Assembly: GCA_963921195.1 (NCBI GenBank)
Contig: OY992540.1
Coordinates: forward strand, 24,750,262 to 24,814,261
DNA: 64,000 nt
Source: Pegoplata infirma
Taxonomy: Eukaryota; Arthropoda; Insecta; Diptera; Anthomyiidae
Direction: 5' to 3'
Shown here: positions 43,080 through 55,681 of the stretch, piece by piece
Layout: each line of letters begins with the position of its first letter
Position numbering within the stretch: position 1 is the first letter of the stretch
Translations under genes and position numbers: made by a program
Notes under the pieces: model-generated
What the model was told of the DNA's origin: nothing
Seen by the model: only the letters and a program-made list of their open reading frames with translations
Databases searched by the model: none

Positions 43080-44570
43080 GGGAAAAGGCGCCACAGTGCG
43101 ACGACAATTTTTATTTCCGAACAATTATATGGACTATTACTAACATTAAAAAAAAAATAGCCTAATCGGTCCAGGCGTTCTCAAGTGTTGCAAATTTTAA
43201 GGATATTGAAAAATGTTGGCTTTGAAGTGGTGGAGGACAATAATTATTTCCGTAAAATCCGTACTTGGACTATAATGATCATTAAAGAAAAAAATTACCA
43301 AATCAGGCAAGTCGTTCTCCGATTTTAGATGTATTGAAAAAAGTTGGTGTGGACAATTTTTTTTTTCCGTAAAAACCTTAGTTGTACTATCACGAACGTC
43401 AACAAATTCTACTAATAGCCAAATCGGTCCCGCCGTTCTTCAATTTTAGATATATCGAAATAAAAGTGGGCGTGAACAATTTTTATTTTCGTTTAAACCT
43501 GGCGAGCATTTGAAAAAAAGTTTAGCCAAATCGATCGAGCCGTTCTCCGATGTTAGATATATCAAAAAAGGAGGCGCAAAAGTGGGCGTGATTTATTTAT
43601 TTCTGAAAAAACCTAAGTCAAACATTAAAAAAAAAAAATAAGACGAACATTAAAAAAAATATTTAACAAATCGGTCAGTTCTGAAGGGTCAGTTACCAAC
43701 GAACTACTTTTTATTTATATTTTATTATTCTAGAATCTCAAATAATTAATTATATATCTTATTTTTCTATAGAGCACATTTTATATATTCGAAAAAAAGA
43801 GTGGGTCGACAACTTTTCTTACCGTAAATAACTTATTTAAATTTAACCAACTCGGTCCATCCATTTAAAAGTGGGCGTAGAAATGTAAAATTTTTCTTTC
43901 CGAAAAACCTTAGTTGGACTATGACGAACACTAAAAACAAAATTAGACAAATTGATCCAGCCATTACATGATTTATAATATATATATTGGGAAAAGTGAG
44001 CGTAAATAGGCGTGGACAATTTTTCATTCCATAAAAATCTTTTGTGGACTATAACCAAATAGGTCTAGCAGATATAGTTCTTTCGATACATAGAAAAAAG
44101 TGGGCGTGGGAAATTTTACTATCCGTAAAAACCCTAGTTGAATTATGACGAACATTTTCATCAAAAATTAGCCAAAGTGTGCGTGGTCTATTTCTTTTTT
44201 CGTAAAAACAAAAGTTGGAATATGATGAAAACAAATTAAAAAAAAAATTATTCAAATCGGTCCAGCCATTCTCAGATTTTAGATAAATTGGAAAAGTGGG
44301 TGTAAAAGTGGGCGTGGTCGTTTTTTCTTTCAGTAAAAATTTAAATTGGATTACTACGAACATTTAAATAAAAAAATACCCAAATCGGTGCAGCCATTTT
44401 CCGATTTTAGATAAATCGAAAAAAATGGGCGTAAAAGTAGGCGTGGTCAATTTTTTATTACGTAAAAACCTAAGTTGGACTATAACGAACATTTCAAAAA
44501 AAAAATTGTCCAAATCGGTCCAGCCGTTCTCAACTGATGCCGTTACCAACGAACGACAATTGATTTTTAT
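43080..44570. repeat. About 120-bp tandem repeat, roughly a dozen copies
   Basis: Unit: AAATCGGTCCAGCCGTTCTC, AGATTTTAGATATATCGAAAA, AAGTGGGCGTGGACAA, TTCCGTAAAAACC and GGACTATGACGAACAT. Copies are diverged, with the ones nearest the right end most alike. Minus-strand open frames through here (43833-44549) are repetition artefacts. Confidence 0.8.
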
Positions 44571-44845
44571 TTATATAGATATGATATTGTCATAATAGAG
44601 TATTTTTAATTTATTGCTTTAAAAAAGTTACTCATCTCATAGTATGTCTGTACTGATCAGTTTCATCCCCACTAAGGAATCTTCAGCAGACTTTAGAGAA
44701 TCATCGTTGGTCAATCAAACATCAAACCAGACATAATATTTGATATATTTCACAAGTTATTTGAGAAATACTATTATGAAGGTCCGAAATCTGTTTTCCA
44801 ACAAAAATAACTCTTTTAAAGCAAAAATTGTATATACTAAATCAC

Positions 44846-44947
44846 CATCGGTAATTATTAATATATGTGTTGTTGTTATTTTACAATAACAACAGTACCT
44901 AACCAAACAATAGTGTTGGTAGGATAAGTCGTACTAAACTTTGTGTT
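44846..44947. other. Spacer between BA copies
   Basis: Contains GTTGTTGTTATTTTACAATAACAAC, a 25-base near-palindrome, and otherwise nothing recognised. Confidence 0.5.
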
Positions 44948-45497
44948 AAATGTTGTTTTTTTATTTTTAGTACCAAAAGGTACATAAAAATAAAATGTAT
45001 TTATTCGGCCTTTATATATGTATATATATTCGATTAGAGTTTTATTCTAGTTCGAGGCCCAAAAATATTTCTATATATGATATTGTCATAATAGAGTATT
45101 TTTAGTATATACAATTTTTTGCTTTAAAAGAGTTATTTTTGTTGGAAAACAGATTTCGGACCTTCATAATAGTATTTCTCAAATAACTTGTGAAATATAT
45201 CAAATATTATGTCTGGTTTGATGTTTGATTGACCAACGATGATTCTCTAAAGTCTGCTGAAGATTCCTTAGTGGGGATGAAACTGATCAGTACAGACATA
45301 CTATGAGATGAGTAACTTTTTTAAAGCAGTAAATTAAAAATACTCTATTATGACAATACCATATATAGAAATATTTTTGGGCCTCGAACTAGAATAAAAC
45401 TCTAATCGAATATATATACATATATAAAGGCCGAATAAATACATTTTATTTTTATTTACCTTTTGGTACTAAAAATAAAAAAACAACATTTAAAATG
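44948..45497. mobile_element. Interleaved foldback of repeat BA
   Basis: 44948-45107 (block B plus the start of A) is followed at once by 45108-45360 (block A reversed) and 45345-45497 (block B reversed). Thus B at 44948 pairs with B-reversed at 45345-45497 across a loop of A-reversed, and that loop pairs with the separate A at 44580-44845. The two pairings compete. Motifs: TTTATTCGGCCTTTATATAT, TTAGAGTTTTATTCTAGTTC. Confidence 0.75.
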
Positions 45498-45865
45498 TTC
45501 CGTTTTTTTAAATAACTTTTTAATTGTGTCAAATAAATAGTTGCTCAAAATTTATTAATTTTGTTTTTTTTTACAATCCAATAGGACTAATGTCAAATTT
45601 CAACCCCCTCTCTATCTCAGAGAGTCCTTGACCGATCTCGTTAAAAAATTGTGTCTGAACTACAATCCAATAGGACTAACCTTGGTGCATCCCGATCGGA
45701 AGACATCGGTTTCAAAAGTTGTGTCAGTTGACACGAAAACCCCCATATACAAAAAAATATAAATATAAATACACTTTTTCATTTCGCGATCCTGCTTCCT
45801 TTTAAAAGGACTTTAAAAATTTAAATACATTAATTTTGTAAAACAAATTTACAAAAAAAAAAAAA
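45498..45865. other. Unassigned; CAATCCAATAGGACTAA duplicated
   Basis: ACAATCCAATAGGACTAA occurs at about 45576 and 45662 in a GC-richer stretch with TGACCGATCTCG and ATCCCGATCGGAAGACATC. It is probably a fragment of an element, but I cannot place it. Confidence 0.4.
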
Positions 45866-46548
45866 AAATGAATGGGGCCCCCTTAATAGATAGAGGGTAG
45901 GTGTGTTCAGAAAAAATTATTGGACTAAAAAAATATTGTTGGTCGGTCATACATTTGATTGCTATGAGGGCACTTTTAGGGCAGTTAGAGCGGTTGGATC
46001 AAATTTTAAAAATATCATTTTGTGTGGGAGCCCCCTTAGAAATTGGTGATAGGGTATCAGTTTGCTCCGAAGAAATGTTAAGGCGTAAAAATTAATGGGG
46101 ATCGGTCTTTGAAATGACCCCTATGACGCACCATTGGAGCAGTAGAAATAATTTTAAGTTTGGAAAATAACAATAAATTTTTTTCAAAAAATTTTAAAAA
46201 ATAGTAGTAATCGTTATCCCATGATCCTACTGGGCAAAAAATTTGTAGAATCGATAGATGTTTTACACAAAAAAATTAAAAAAAAAATCAAAGAGTACAA
46301 ACATTTTCAAAAATGAGATTTAAATTTTAAAACTTAAAAATCGTATACTAAAGCACTTTTTAGAATTTTTTTGGTTTTTTTTAAAAAGTACGTAAAAAAC
46401 AAAAATTTTGGAAAAAAAATAGTAATTTGGGCCAATATTGAAGAAGTTATGAGTAAAAGAAATTGGAGTAAAGGACCAAACTACCAATTGTTAAAAATTC
46501 GATATCTTTTGAACAGGTCATCAAAAAAATCTGAAAATTTACCCCATA
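45866..46548. mobile_element. Foldback FB1 copy 3, right arm only, end lost
   Basis: AGATAGAGGGTAGGTGTGTTC, GTCGGTCTT-type, CACCATTGGAGCAGTAGAAA and AATTCGATATCTTTTGAAC blocks follow the right arm of copy 2 (20680-21315). It stops at AAAATTTACC, where M10 begins at TA. Confidence 0.75.
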
Positions 46549-47046
46549 TACACACAAAAAAAAACTTTGCCAAATTACTAGGAAAAGTCTCGTAATCCCA
46601 TTTTTCATTTTTTTTTGTAATTTTACAATTTTTTTTTGTAATTCTACAAATTTCCAAGATAATTTTACAAAAAAAAAAATCTAGTAAATTCACTAGAAAT
46701 CCTTGAAGGGTGTGAAGTTAGCTTCCCAAAAATAGATATCTTTTTAAAAAATGTTAACATCCTAACAGAGACTGTTATTTAACATTGTGAAGTTAGCTTC
46801 CAAAAATAGATATCTTTTTAGCAGAAATCGAATATAACGAATTGAAATTGGAAAAAAATATCTTATATAGATTATATACCGATATCTGACAACATATCAA
46901 ATGCATATTAACACTTATTTTTCAAACATGAATTAAAAAAAAGTAAATAGTAAGAAACAAATACAAATTAAAATATATACATTTTCAGAACCGTACGTTA
47001 CAGATCGGAGTATATATATATATACCGATATCTGATAAAATTACAA

Positions 47047-50000
47047 ATACATTTAGGGGCTTTTCCCGCACATGGGGTTTGTAGCCCGGGACTAGTAGAT
47101 TCTTAAAAAATATATACCTAAGAAATCGTATGTTTGAGATCGGAGATATATATTTTTTAAAAAAATTAATAATACACTCTGCAAATTATAGGGTTATAAT
47201 GAGCGACCTCTAAAAAAGTCAAAATACATTTAGGGGCTTAACCCGCACATGGGGTTGGTAGCCCGGGACTAGTAGATTCTAAAAAAATATATAGCTAAGA
47301 AATCGTATGTTTGAGATCGGAGATATATATTTTTTAAAAAAATGAATAATACACTCTGCAAATTATAGAGTTATAATGAGCGACCTCTAAAAAAGTCAAA
47401 ATACATTTAGGGGCTTAACCCGCACATGGGGTTGGTAGCCCGGGACTAGTAGATTCTAAAAAAATATATAGCTAAGAAATCGTATGTTTGAGATCGGAGA
47501 TATATATTTTTTAAAAAAATGAATAATACACTCTGCAAATTATAGAGTTATAATGAGCGACCTCAAAAAAAGTCCAAATACATTTAGGGGCTTAACCCGC
47601 ACATGGGGTTTGTAGCCCGGGACTAGTAGATTCTAAAAATATATATAGCTAAGAAATCGTATGTTTGAGATCGGAGATATATATTTTTTAAAGAAATGAA
47701 TAATAACTCTGCAAATTATAGGGTTATAATGAGCGACCTCTAAAAAAGTCAAAATACATTTAGGGGCTTAACCCGCACATGGGGTTGGTAGCCCGGGACT
47801 AGTAGATTCTAAAAAAATATATAGCTAAGAAATCGTATGTTTGAGATCGGAGATATATATTTTTTAAAAAAATGAATAATACACTCTGCAAATTATAGAG
47901 TTATAATGAGCGACCTCAAAAAAAGTCAAAATACATTTAGGGGCTTAACCCGCACATGGGGTTTGTAGCCCGGGACTAGTAGATTCTAAAAAAATATATA
48001 GCTAAGAAATCGTATGTTTGAGATCGGAGATATATATTTTTTAAAAAAATGAATAATAACTCTGCAAATTATAGGGTTATAATGAGCGACCTCTAAAAAA
48101 GTCAAAATACATTTAGGGGCTTAACCCGCACATGGGGTTGGTAGCCCGGGACTAGTAGATTCTAAAAAAATATATAGCTAAGAAATCGTATGTTTGAGAT
48201 CGGAGATATATATTTTTTTAAAAAAATGAATAATACACTCTGCAAATTATAGAGTTATAATGAGCGACCTCAAAAAAAGTCCAAATACATTTAGGGGCTT
48301 AACCCGCACATGGGGTTGGTAGCCCGGGACTAGTAGATTCTAAAAAAATATATAGCTAAGAAATCGTATGTTTGAGATCGGAGATATATATTTTTTAAAA
48401 AAATGAATAATACACTCTGCAAATTATAGAGTTATAATGAGCGACCTCAAAAAAAGTCCAAATACATTTAGGGGCTTAACCCGCACATGGGGTTTGTAGC
48501 CCGGGACTAGTAGATTCTAAAAATATATATAGCTAAGAAATCGTATGTTTGAGATCGGAGATATATATTTTTTAAAAAAATGAATAATAACTCTGCAAAT
48601 TATAGGGTTATAATGAGCGACCTCTAAAAAAGTCAAAATACATTTAGGGGCTTAACCCGCACATGGGGTTGGTAGCCCGGGACTAGTAGATTCTAAAAAA
48701 ATATATAGCTAAGAAATCGTATGTTTGAGATCGGAGATATATATTTTTTAAAAAAAATGAATAATACACTCTGCAAATTATAGAGTTATAATGAGCGACC
48801 TCAAAAAAAGTCAAAATACATTTAGGGGCTTAACCCGCACATGGGGTTTGTAGCCCGGGACTAGTAGATTCTAAAAAAATATATAGCTAAGAAATCGTAT
48901 GTTTGAGATCGGAGATATATATTTTTTAAAAAAAATGAATAATACACTCTGCAAATTATAGAGTTATAATGAGCGACCTCAAAAAAAGTCAAAATACATT
49001 TAGGGGATTAACCCGCACATGGGGTTTGTAGCCCGGGACTAGTAGATTCTAAAAAAATATATAGCTAAGAAATCGTATGTTTGAGATCGGACATATATAT
49101 TTTTTAAAAAAATGAATAATACACTCTGCAAATTATAGAGTTATAATGAGCGACGTCAAAAAAAGTCCAAATACATTTAGGGGCTTAACCCGCACATGGG
49201 GTTTGTAGCCCGGGACTAGTAGATTCTAAAAATATATATAGCTAAGAAATCGTATGTTTGAGATCGGAGATATATATTTTTTAAAAAAATTAATAATAAC
49301 TCTGCAAATTATAGGGTTATAATGAGCGACCTCTAAAAAAGTCAAAATACATTTAGGGGCTTAACCCGCACATGGGGTTGGTAGCCCGGGACTAGTAGAT
49401 TCTAAAAAAATATATAGCTAAGAAATCGTATGTTTGAGATCGGAGATATATATTTTTTAAAAAAAATGAATAATACACTCTGCAAATTATAGAGTTATAA
49501 TGAGCGACCTCAAAAAAAGTCAAAATACATTTAGGGGCTTAACCCGCACATGGGGTTTGTAGCCCGGGACTAGTAGATTCTAAAAAAATATGTAGCTAAG
49601 AAATCGTATGTTTGAGATCGGAGATATATATTTTTTAAAAAAAATGAATAATACACTCTGCAAATTATAGAGTTATAATGAGCGACCTCAAAAAAAGTCA
49701 AAATACATTTAGGGGCTTAACCCGCACATGGGGTTTGTAGCCCGGGACTAGTAGATTCTAAAAAAATATATAGCTAAGAAATCGTATGTTTGAGATCGGA
49801 GATATATATTTTTTAAAAAAAATGAATAATACACTCTGCAAATTATAGAGTTATAATGAGCGACCTCAAAAAAAGTCAAAATACATTTAGGGGCTTAACC
49901 CGCACATGGGGTTTGTAGCCCGGGACTAGTAGATTCTAAAAAAATATATAGCTAAGAAATCGTATGTTTGAGATCGGAGATATATATTTTTTAAAAAAAA

Positions 50001-50583
50001 TGAATAATAACTCTGCAAATTATAGGGTTATAATGAGCGACCTCAAAAAAAGTCCAAATACATTTAGGGGCTTAACCCGCACATGGGGTTGGTAGCCCGG
50101 GACTAGTAGATTCTAAAAAAATATATAGCTAAGAAATCGTATGTTTGAGATCGGAGATATATATTTTTTAAAAAAATGAATAATACACTCTGCAAATTAT
50201 AGAGTTATAATGAGCGACCTCAAAAAAAGTCCAAATACATTTAGGGGCTTAACCCGCACATGGGGTTGGTAGCCCGGGACTAGTAGATTCTAAAAAAATA
50301 TATAGCTAAGAAATCGTATGTTTGAGATCGGAGATATATATTTTTAAAAAAAAATGAATAATACACTCTGCAAATTATAGAGTTATAATGAGCGACCTCA
50401 AAAAAAGTCAAAATACATTTAGGGGATTAACCCGCACATGGGGTTTGTAGCCCGGGACTAGTAGATTCTAAAAAAATATATAGCTAAGAAATCGTATGTT
50501 TGAGATCGGACATATATATTTTTTAAAAAAATGAATAATACACTCTGCAAATTATAGAGTTATAATGAGCGACCTCTAAAATG
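47047..50583 (+). repeat. 177-bp array, left arm, about 20 units
   Basis: CCCGCACAT sites at 47065, 47242, 47419, 47596, 47772 and so on to 50431 give a 176-178-bp period. Unit parts: ATTTAGGGGCTTAACCCGC, GTAGCCCGGGACTAGTAGAT, AAGAAATCGTATGTTTGAGA, GAGTTATAATGAGCGACCTC. Variants alternate: GGTTGGTAGCC or GGTTTGTAGCC, CTCTAAAAAAGTC or CTCAAAAAAAGTCC, ATACACTC or ATAACTC. GGGGATTAACCC plus GGACATAT variants occur at 49007 and 50425, eight units apart. Confidence 0.95.
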
Positions 50584-53500
50584 GGGCTACCAACCCCATG
50601 TGCGGGTTAAGCCCCTAAATGTATTTGGACTTTTTTTGAGGTCGCTCATTATAACTCTATAATTTGCAGAGTGTATTATTCATTTTTTTAAAAAATATAT
50701 ATCTCCGATCTCAAACAAACGATTTCTTAGCTATATATTTTTTTAGAATCTACTAGTCCCGGGCTACCAACCCCATGTGCGGGTTAAGCCCCTAAATGTA
50801 TTTGGACTTTTTTTGAGGTCGCTCATTATAACTCTATAATTTGCAGAGTGTATTATTCATTTTTTAAAAAAATATATATCTCCGATCTCAAACATACGAT
50901 TTCTTAGCTATATATTTTTTTAGAATCTACTAGTCCCGGGCTACCAACCCCATGTGCAGGTTAAGCCCCTAAATGTATTTGGACTTTTTTTGAGGTCGCT
51001 CATTATAACTCTATAATTTGCAGAGTGTATTATTCATTTTTTTAAAAAATATATATCTCCGATCTCAAACATACGATTTCTTAGCTATATATTTTTTTAG
51101 AATCTACTAGTCCCGGGCTACCAACCCCATGTGCGGGTTAAGCCCCTAAATGTATTTTGACTTTTTTAGAGGTCGCTCATTATAACCCTATAATTTGCAG
51201 AGTTATTATTCATTTTTTTAAAAAATATATATCTCCGATCTCAAACATACGATTTCTTAGCTATATATTTTTTTAGAATCTACTAGTCCCGGGCTACAAA
51301 CCCCATGTGCGGGTTAAGCCCCTAAATGTATTTTGACTTTTTTTGAGGTCGCTCATTATAACTCTATAATTTGCAGAGTGTATTATTCATTTTTTTTAAA
51401 AAATATATATCTCCGATCTCAAACATACGATTTCTTAGCTATATATTTTTTTAGAATCTACTAGTCCCGGGCTACCAACCCCATGTGCGGGTTAAGCCCC
51501 TAAATGTATTTTGACTTTTTTAGATGTCGCTCATTATAACCCTATAATTTGCAGAGTTATTATTCATTTTTTTAAAAAATATATATCTCCGATCTCAAAC
51601 ATACGATTTCTTAGCTATATATTTTTTTAGAATCTACTAGTCCCGGGCTACAAACCCCATGTGCGGGTTAAGCCCCTAAATGTATTTTGACTTTTTTTGA
51701 GGTCGCTCATTATAACTCTATAATTTGCAGAGTGTATTATTCATTTTTTTTAAAAAATATATATCTCCGATCTCAAACATACGATTTCTTAGCTATATAT
51801 TTTTTTAGAATCTACTAGTCCCGGGCTACCAACCCCATGTGCGGGTTAAGCCCCTAAATGTATTTTGACTTTTTTAGAGGTCGCTCATTATAACCCTATA
51901 ATTTGCAGAGTGTATTATTAATTTTTATAAAAATATATATCTCCGATCGCAAACATACGATTTCTTACCTATATATTTTTTTAGAATCTACTAGTCCCGA
52001 GCTACAAACCCCATGTGCGGGTTAAGCCCCTAAATGTATTTTGACTTTTTTTGAGGTCGCTCATTATAACTCTATAATTTGCAGAGTGTATTATTCATTT
52101 TTTAAAAAAATATATATCTCCGATCTCAAACATACGATTTCTTAGCTATATATTTTTTAGAATCTACTAGTCCCGGGCTACCAACCCCATGTGCAGGTTA
52201 AGCCCCTAAATGTATTTTGACTTTTTTAGAGGTCGCTCATTATAACTCAATAATTTGCAGAGTGTATTATTCATTTTTTTAAAAAATATATATCTCCGAT
52301 CTCAAACATACGATTTCTTAGCTATATATTTTTTTAGAATCTACTAGTCCCGGGCTACAAACCCCATGTGCGGGTTAAGCCCCTAAATGTATTTGGACTT
52401 TTTTTGACGTCGCTCATTATAACTCTATAATTTGCAGAGTGTATTATTCATTTTTTTAAAAAATATATATGTCCGATCTCAAACATACGATTTCTTAGCT
52501 ATATATTTTTTTAGAATCTACTAGTCCCGGGATACAAACCCCATGTGCGGGTTAAGCCCCTAAATGTATTTGGACTTTTTTTGAGGTCGCTCATTATAAC
52601 TCTATAATTTGCAGAGTGTATTATTCATTTTTTTAAAAAATATATATCTCCGATCTCAAACATACGATTTCTTAGCTATATATTTTTTTAGAATCTACTA
52701 GTCCCGGGCTACCAACCCCATGTGCGGGTTAAGCCCCTAAATGTATTTTGACTTTTTTAGAGGTCGCTCATTACAACCCTATAATTTGCAGAGTTATTAT
52801 TCATTTTTTTAAAAAATATATATCTCCGATCTCAAACATACGATTTCTTAGCTATATATTTTTTTAGAATCTACTAGTGCCGGGCTACAAACCCCATGTG
52901 CGGGTTAAGCCCCTAAATGTATTTGGACTTTTTTTGAGGTCGCTCATTATAACTCTATAATTTGCAGAGTGTATTATTCATTTTTTTAAAAAATATATAT
53001 GTCCGATCTCAAACATACGATTTCTTAGCTATATATTTTTTTAGAATCTACTAGTCCCGGGATACAAACCCCATGTGCGGGTTAAGCCCCTAAATGTATT
53101 TGGACTTTTTTTGAGGTCGCTCATTATAACTCTATAGTTTGCAGAGTGTATTATTCATTTTTTTAAAAAATATATATCTCCGATCTCAAACATACGATTT
53201 CTTAGCTATATATTTTTTTAGAATCTATTAGTCCCGGGCTACCAACCCCATGTGCGGGTTAAGCCCCTAAATGTATTTTGACTTTTTTAGAGGTCGCTCA
53301 TTACAACCCTATAATTTGCAGAGTTATTATTCATTTTTTTAAAAAATATATATCTCCGATCTCAAACATACGATTTCTTAGCTATATATTTTTTTAGAAT
53401 CTACTAGTCCCGGGCTACAAACCCCATGTGCGGGTTAAGCCCCTAAATGTATTTTGACTTTTTTTGAGGTCGCTCATTATAACTCTATAATTTGCAGAGT

Positions 53501-54877
53501 GTATTATTCATTTTTTTTAAAAAATATATATCTCCGATCTCAAACATACGATTTCTTAGCTATATATTTTTTTAGAATCTACTAGTCCCGGGCTACCAAC
53601 CCCATGTGCGGGTTAAGCCCCTAAATGTATTTTGACTTTTTTAGAGGTCGCTCATTATAACCCTATAATTTGCAGAGTTATTATTCATTTTTTTAAAAAA
53701 TATATATCTCCGATCTCAAACATACGATTTCTTAGCTATATATATTTTTAGAATCTACTAGTCCCGGGCTACAAACCCCATGTGCGGGTTAAGCCCCTAA
53801 ATGTATTTGGACTTTTTTTGAGGTCGCTCATTATAACTCTATAATTTGCAGAGTGTATTATTCATTTTTTTAAAAAATATATATCTCCGATCTCAAACAT
53901 ACGATTTCTTAGCTATATATTTTTTTAGAATCTACTAGTCCCGGGCTACCAACCCCATGTGCGGGTTAAGCCCCTAAATGTATTTGGACTTTTTTTGAGG
54001 TCGCTCATTATAACTCTATAATTTGCAGAGTGTATTATTCATTTTTTTAAAAAAATATATATCTCCGATCTCAAACATACGATTTCTTAGCTATATATTT
54101 TTTTAGAATCTACTAGTCCCGGGCTACCAACCCCATGTGCGGGTTAAGCCCCTAAATGTATTTTGACTTTTTTAGAGGTCGCTCATTATAACCCTATAAT
54201 TTGCAGAGTTATTATTCATTTTTTTAAAAAATATATATCTCCGATCTCAAACATACGATTTCTTAGCTATATATTTTTTTAGAATCTACTAGTCCCGGGC
54301 TACAAACCCCATGTGCGGGTTAAGCCCCTAAATGTATTTTGACTTTTTTTGAGGTCGCTCATTATAACTCTATAATTTGCAGAGTGTATTATTCATTTTT
54401 TTAAAAAATATATATCTCCGATCTCAAACATACGATTTCTTAGCTATATATTTTTTTAGAATCTACTAGTCCCGGGCTACCAACCCCATGTGCGGGTTAA
54501 GCCCCTAAATGTATTTTGACTTTTTTAGAGGTCGCTCATTATAACTCTATAATTTGCAGAGTGTATTATTCATTTTTTTAAAAAATATATATCTCCGATC
54601 TCAAACATACGATTTCTTAGCTATATATTTTTTTAGAATCTACTAGTCCCGGGCTACCAACCCCATGTGCGGGTTAAGCCCCTAAATGTATTTTGACTTT
54701 TTTAGAGGTCGCTCATTATAACCCTATAATTTGCAGAGTGTATTATTAATTTTTTTAAAAAATATATATCTCCGATCTCAAACATACGATTTCTTAGGTA
54801 TATATTTTTTAAGAATCTACTAGTCCCGGGCTACAAACCCCATGTGCGGGAAAAGCCCCTAAATGTATTTGTAATTT
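50584..54877 (-). repeat. 177-bp array, right arm, about 25 units inverted
   Basis: The same unit in reverse: ATCTACTAGTCCCGGGCTAC, GTGCGGGTTAAGCCCCTAAA, GAGGTCGCTCATTATAACTC. The same variant classes recur on this arm, including ATATGTCCGATC at about 52470 and 52998 next to GGGATACAAACCCC at 52530 and 53060 (three units apart). The outermost unit (GGGAAAAGCCCCTAAATG, 54846) has the same odd AAAAG as the outermost left unit (CTTTTCCC, 47060), so the arms share their ends. Confidence 0.95.
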
Positions 54878-54900
54878 TATCAGATATCGGTATATATATA

Positions 54901-55681
54901 TTAGACTGCCCAGAAAAAAACAAAGTTGTTATTTTCTTGGGGGATACCTGCGAATTTTGTTCCTTTTTGTGCAAAAAAATTTCGGTTTTTTTTTGGGATT
55001 TTTAAAATAATATCTAGAGGTCGCGATCTCGCGTTTTATAACGATTTATTTTTTTTGAGTTTTTTATTATTTTAAATTGTTAAATATGATTAATATGATA
55101 AAATATTAATAATTTCAGACAAAAAAAAAATAAATTAAAAATTAAATATCGCTCATTCCATGAGATGTCTCCCAGCATCTAATCAAATGTTCTTTAATTT
55201 ATTTGAAATTTCGCACACAGGTACACTATGGAGCAATTAAAATAAATTCGTTTTTAGTTTCGCGAAAATCCACGAATTCGCGAACGCGAATATATTCGCG
55301 AATTCACGGATTTTCTCGGAACTAACAACTGATTTATTTTAATAGCTTCATAGTGTTCATGTGTGCAAAATTTCAAATAAATTAAGGAACATTTGATTAG
55401 ATGCTGGGAGACATCTCATGGAATGAGCGATATTTAATTTTTAATTTAATTTTTTTTTGGTCTGAAATTATTAATATTTTATCATATTAATCATATTTAA
55501 CAATTTAAAATAATAAAAAACTAAAAAAAAAATAAATCGTTATAAAACGCGAGATCGCGACCTCTAGATATTATTTTAAAAATCCCAAAAAAAAACCGAA
55601 ATTTTTTTGCACAAAAAGGAACAAAATTTGCAGGTATCCCCCAAGAAAATAAAAACTTCGCTTTTTTTCTGGGCAGTCTAA
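54901..55681. mobile_element. 0.78-kb palindromic element in the giant foldback's right arm
   Basis: TTAGACTGCCCAGAAAAAAA at 54901 mirrors TTTTTTTCTGGGCAGTCTAA ending at 55681, with arms matching almost throughout and meeting near CGCGAATATATTCGCG (55285-55300). It splits a TA run that is whole on the left arm (47010-47025), so the target is TA. The interior has GCGATCTCGCGTTTTATAAC and AGATGTCTCCCAGCATC. No coding capacity. Confidence 0.9.

Larger units (their letters stand above)
40711..44579 (-). mobile_element. Non-autonomous Helitron candidate, 3.87 kb
   Basis: On the minus strand it begins TCTATATAAATAAAAATC and ends GGGCCAGCTAG, matching the Helitron rule 5'-TC and CTRR-3'. It lies between A (40710) and T (44580) with no duplication, and the empty site TTCTATATATGATATTG at about 45069 confirms the A^T insertion. 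The interior is repeats (41309-41810, 43080-44570), with a MITE-like stretch at 41940-42130. No Rep/helicase frame is seen, so it depends on a partner. A strong 3' hairpin is not evident; GGCC blocks near the end could pair weakly. Confidence 0.8.
40640..44845 (+). repeat. Repeat BA copy 1, split by the Helitron
   Basis: The left part B (TTCGATTAGAGTTTTATTC, TAGTTCGAGGCCCAAAAA, ending TTCTATA at 40710) and right part A (TATGATATTGTCATAATAG, 44580-44845) join exactly as in the uninterrupted sequence at 45020-45107. The right part is mirrored at 45108-45360. Confidence 0.8.

Noticed and set aside
43833..44549. Series of minus-strand frames with WTDL and PTFTP repeats
   Set aside because: They follow the 120-bp tandem unit within the Helitron candidate and have no intact start or domain.
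47047..54877. Possible centromeric or plain satellite block
   Set aside because: The array is bounded by mirrored subterminal sequence, a TIR and a 9-bp target duplication, so it is the arms of one mobile element.
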